This document shows, in pieces, positions 61,175 to 64,000 of a DNA stretch of 64,000 nucleotides. Within the stretch, counting starts at the first letter, position 1. Each line of letters opens with the position of its first letter. This DNA comes from Zanthoxylum bungeanum (lineage: Eukaryota > Streptophyta > Magnoliopsida > Sapindales > Rutaceae), in assembly GCA_019454045.1 (NCBI GenBank), contig SKCR01036788.1:62001-126000 (forward strand), written 5' to 3'. Both the position numbers and the translations under genes were made by a program. The notes under the pieces were generated by a model. It searched no databases. It was not told the origin of the DNA and worked only from the letters and a program-made list of their open reading frames with translations.

Positions 61175-61945
61175 CAAGACTTAACCACACAACACATGTT
61201 GCATGTTAGACATATATTTGAATCTATGACTCTGTATTTTAATTTAATTATGTATAAGATATATTAGATATGTAAAGCATGTTTTAAACTAAAATTTTGA
61301 CATAATTAAATTAGTGACTTGATTGTTATAAATCTCCCAAGATTATGTGATTACTTCATTTTAAGTAATAGTATTAGTAATGTTGGAGAATTATTAGAAT
61401 GTATGTATTGATGAGATGAATGAGTTCTTACTATTTATTTTCTAATATCGTCATTAGTATAAAGGTATAAGTGCTAGGAAATTAGGTCGCTCCGGTAAAA
61501 TAGTAGATATAGCGTGATGAGTTAACACTGTCACCCAATATAGTCATTAGTGTGAGGATGTACATATGAAGCTCATTAGTACACATTGATAAGTAGATAC
61601 CTAGAACACGTCTTAATCCAATATTGTCATTAGTGTGAGGATAAGAAATAGTTCAAGATCAAACTATGAGTCACATGAAGTGATTGACCTTGGAGGTATA
61701 CCTAATGAGTTTATAAAGGCTAATATCGTCATTAGTCTGAGGCTAGAGTAAATATAATGGGATTCACTTCCCGCTATGAAATTTTGATAGTCAAATTTCT
61801 ATTTTCCCGTTAAGCGAGATTACGAAATTTCACAAAATAGGAGGAGGGCATTAATAGATTAATATATTTAAAATTCTATAATCAATTAGTGTTTTTATTT
61901 TGAAATGAAAAATGTTCTGCTACTATTTAAAATTTTATCTTGTAG
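61175..61945 (+). other. Leader of copia H with spaced repeats
   Basis: About 770 bp has no coding frame. A motif AATAT-GTCATTAGTGTGAGGA recurs at about 61444, 61537, 61619 and 61721, spaced 80-100 bp, so the leader contains four diverged repeat units. It ends with TTTTATCTTGTAG directly before an ATG, a good plant 3' splice site. Confidence 0.65.
61944..61945 (+). other. Candidate 3' splice site before H gag
   Basis: AATTTTATCTTGTAG precedes ATGG, with a T-rich tract and TGTAG. It is well placed as the acceptor for the donor in the H LTR. Confidence 0.4.
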
Positions 61946-62620
61946 ATGGTTGTCGCTATCCATTGATGAGACTTTTGGATACCAATAAACTAAAAGGAGT
62001 TGAGAACTATTTCGAATGGGAAATGAACATATGTCTAATCTTGGAGTTTTAAAATTGGACTTATATCACTGTCAATCTACTACTTGTTGAAATCGATTCT
62101 GACTCCACTCCAGAAGAGCAAGAAACTTTTAATAGATGGAAGGATGATAAACTTAAGTTGAAATCCTACATTTTGGGATCAATGGTTCCAGACTTGCTGA
62201 GACAGTATATTGAAGTGCCAGATGCTGGGAGCATAATGCGAACACTCAAGGAGTTGTTCGAGAAAAGCCAAGAGATCGAACTTTATACAAGGTCTAAAGA
62301 ATTGTTCCGTGCTGAACTCAAGGATGGAAGGCTATCAACATTCATGTTTTGAACATGATCGACCAAATTCGATACATGGAATGACAGGGCATTGTGATTG
62401 ATGAACGGTTGGGCAGTAATTTGATTATGTATTTTTTGTTTGGTTATTATGTTGGCTTTTTATTAAACTTCCATATCCATTTGATGCAAGCTAGCTACGA
62501 AGAACTTCATAACATATTACGCACGACGGAGCATGATTTGAGGAAAGACAACCCCATATTGTACCTCTACGGTAGAGCTAGCTCTTCAAAAGACTTCTGG
62601 GAAGTCTTTTGAAAATAAAG
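61946..62620 (+). pseudogene. Gag of copia H
   Basis: From 61946 a reading with LDTNKLKGVENYFEWEMNICL marks the gag N-terminus (TNKL, then FEWE). It is broken by one TAA near 62050. The open part 62158-62352 (SYILGSMVPDLLRQYIEV, ELFEKSQEIELYTRSKELF) is the central gag domain. A frame change at about 62350 leads to HVLNMIDQIRYME. The open part 62394-62612 (NFHIHLMQASYEELHNILRT) completes it. It is less decayed than the gags of A-E and of a different sequence family. Confidence 0.82.
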
Positions 62621-63524
62621 ATGTGGAAGAAGAAGATTTCAAAGAAGAACTCCAATAAGTACAAAAGTGCAAAACCGTAAATAGCGCATGATCAATGTCT
62701 ATATTTCAAGAAGTCTGGACACTGGAAGAATGATTGTCCAGAGCTGATAGGAAAAGAATGACTCTCAGGTACATTTTTTATTTTTCCAATTATTGACATC
62801 TCATTAGCCTTAAAGTAAATAGTGAATGAGTGTTAGACAGTGGTAGTCCTACTCATATTTGCAACTCCATACAGGTAATGAGGGTAAAAAGAAGGTTGAA
62901 TAAAGGGGAGATCTAGCTTAGAGTTGGCAATGGCGAGACATTGGATATTAAAGTCATAGGAACAGTTGTTTTAGATCTCCTAAATGGTTGTAAATTAAAT
63001 TTACAAGACTGTTATTATGAACCCTCACTTATCAGAAAAATAGTATCACTGCCAATATTAGATAAAGATGGTTATAAAATAAACATTAAGGATTAAACTT
63101 TATGTTTATATGATAAAGATAATTTATTGAAATATGAATGTTCTTTATCAAACGGTCACTGTATTTTGGAAACATATTGAGATATCTTTAATGTAGATGA
63201 AAATACAAGTAGGAAATTTAAATTAAATAATACTGAATTATGGCATATGAGATTGAGCCGCATAGATGTTAGACGTCTATCCAAATTGGTAAAGGATGGT
63301 TTGATAGAAAATCTTAGCTTAGATCCTTATCCAATTTATGAGTCATTCATCCAGGGGAAGATGACAAAGGCCTCATTTCTTGGTGTTGGACACCATGCTG
63401 GAGATTTATTGGAACTAATACACAGCAATGTGTGTGGTCCATTAAATCATGTCGATCATGATGGTTCAACATACTTCATGACTTTCACGGACGATAAGTC
63501 TAGATATAGATATATCTTTTGGGT
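62621..63524 (+). pseudogene. Zinc knuckle-protease-integrase of copia H, truncated
   Basis: Near 62690 the knuckle reads CLYFKKSGHWKNDC, so the second cysteine is phenylalanine. The protease site LDSG is at 62833-62844, with a TGA just before it. The pre-integrase open part 63247-63539 starts at MRLSRIDVRRLSKLV, where the usual LGHI is LSRI and the CxxC is YESF. The integrase begins with HSNVCGP, where the first catalytic aspartate is asparagine. It is cut at 63524 by the J LTR. RT, RNase H and the 3' LTR are absent. Confidence 0.82.
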
Positions 63525-64000
63525 TGCTCTAAGGTCCCAATGATCAATTTAAGCAAAGAAACATGTGAATAAAACAATGAAATACGGCGGAATCATACTC
63601 ACATTGAACGGCTTTTGCGATGCGAGGAACAACAAAAACTATTTTCCCTTTCCATAAAGCTCACGGCAGTGGGCAGATTTTTGTCCTCCAAAATTCGGCT
63701 ATGGTGATCCATCAAGCTCCAAGCTTTGTGTTATGATTCCATGCACACGGGTGGGTTTCCCTATCACCTTGGATGACCCTTTATGTGCTAGCATTCTTGA
63801 TTTTGCAACAAAATCATCAAGATAATGAACCATAGGCTCACGGTTTGAAGAGAAGAAAATGGCAACAATAGCCGAATGAGGAAGAAGTAAAATAAGGCCC
63901 TTGGCCGAATGTGTGTATTAGGGAGAGAGAAGTGTGAGTTCTGTATCTAATACACTAAAATGAAAAGTCAAATACCAATTATTAAAAAAATGATATATGT
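63525..64000 (-). mobile_element. LTR J of the main copia family (partial)
   Basis: In minus orientation from about TGCTCTAAGGTCCCAATGAT, it aligns with the other family LTRs. Shared blocks are AAGGTCCCAA-GATC, CGGAAT-ATACTCACAT, GTTTCCCTATCACC and TGTGCTAGCA. GTGAGT (ACTCAC on plus) is at 63597-63602. It runs past the window end, so whether it is solo or part of an element is unknown. Confidence 0.82.

Noticed and set aside
61163..61175. Possible tRNA-related sequence.
   Set aside because: Only the short primer-binding complement is present. No cloverleaf or internal promoter boxes were seen here or at the other primer sites.

Overview
The window is plant nuclear DNA made almost entirely of nested, decayed LTR retrotransposons. 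I found no host gene, tRNA, rRNA or CRISPR array. A plant is indicated by Ty1/copia elements with a TGGTATCAG primer site, and by a Ty3/gypsy element whose protein remnants run gag, RT, RNase H, second RNase H, integrase (the Tat-lineage order). Coding regions are broken by stops and frameshifts, so all proteins are given as pseudogenes. The species cannot be named from the sequence. Element names used here (Tat, A-E, G, S, H, Hs, J) are mine. || Layout. The oldest readable layer is Tat, on the minus strand, in two halves: integrase to gag C-terminus at 17470-20014, and gag N-terminus, leader, primer site and 5' LTR at 52480-about 56678. Copia G (minus, 20015-52479) sits inside the Tat gag and is flanked by a TTCCG duplication on both sides. 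G carries copia C (plus, 22434-28654, 3' half lost). C carries D (minus, 28655-46325, 5' LTR lost). D carries E (minus, 33490-43767), the only element with both LTRs and all of its interior inside the window. On the left, copia B (plus) interrupts the Tat integrase and ends at 17469. B carries solo LTR S (12138-14127) in its RT region and element A (1-6445, 5' end outside the window) in its 5' LTR. On the right (about 56800-64000) lies copia H (plus), from a different LTR family. Its 5' LTR is split by an inverted solo LTR of its own family (Hs), and its integrase is cut by the LTR of another element (J). || How the parts relate. A, B, C, D, E, G, S and J share one LTR family of about 1.9-2.1 kb and one leader of about 2 kb. 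A, B, D and E share the same frameshift in RT, which suggests an amplified non-autonomous family. G keeps near-continuous protease-integrase coding and may represent the autonomous relative. The most unusual signals are not genes. Every well-preserved LTR of the main family carries a ladder of short perfect palindromes with 3-nt spacers. A hairpin in the transcribed part of several LTRs changes sequence but keeps pairing. Nearly all LTRs keep a splice-donor consensus near their 3' end, with a splice acceptor immediately before gag. These suggest structured, spliced leader RNAs, but this is inference from sequence alone.
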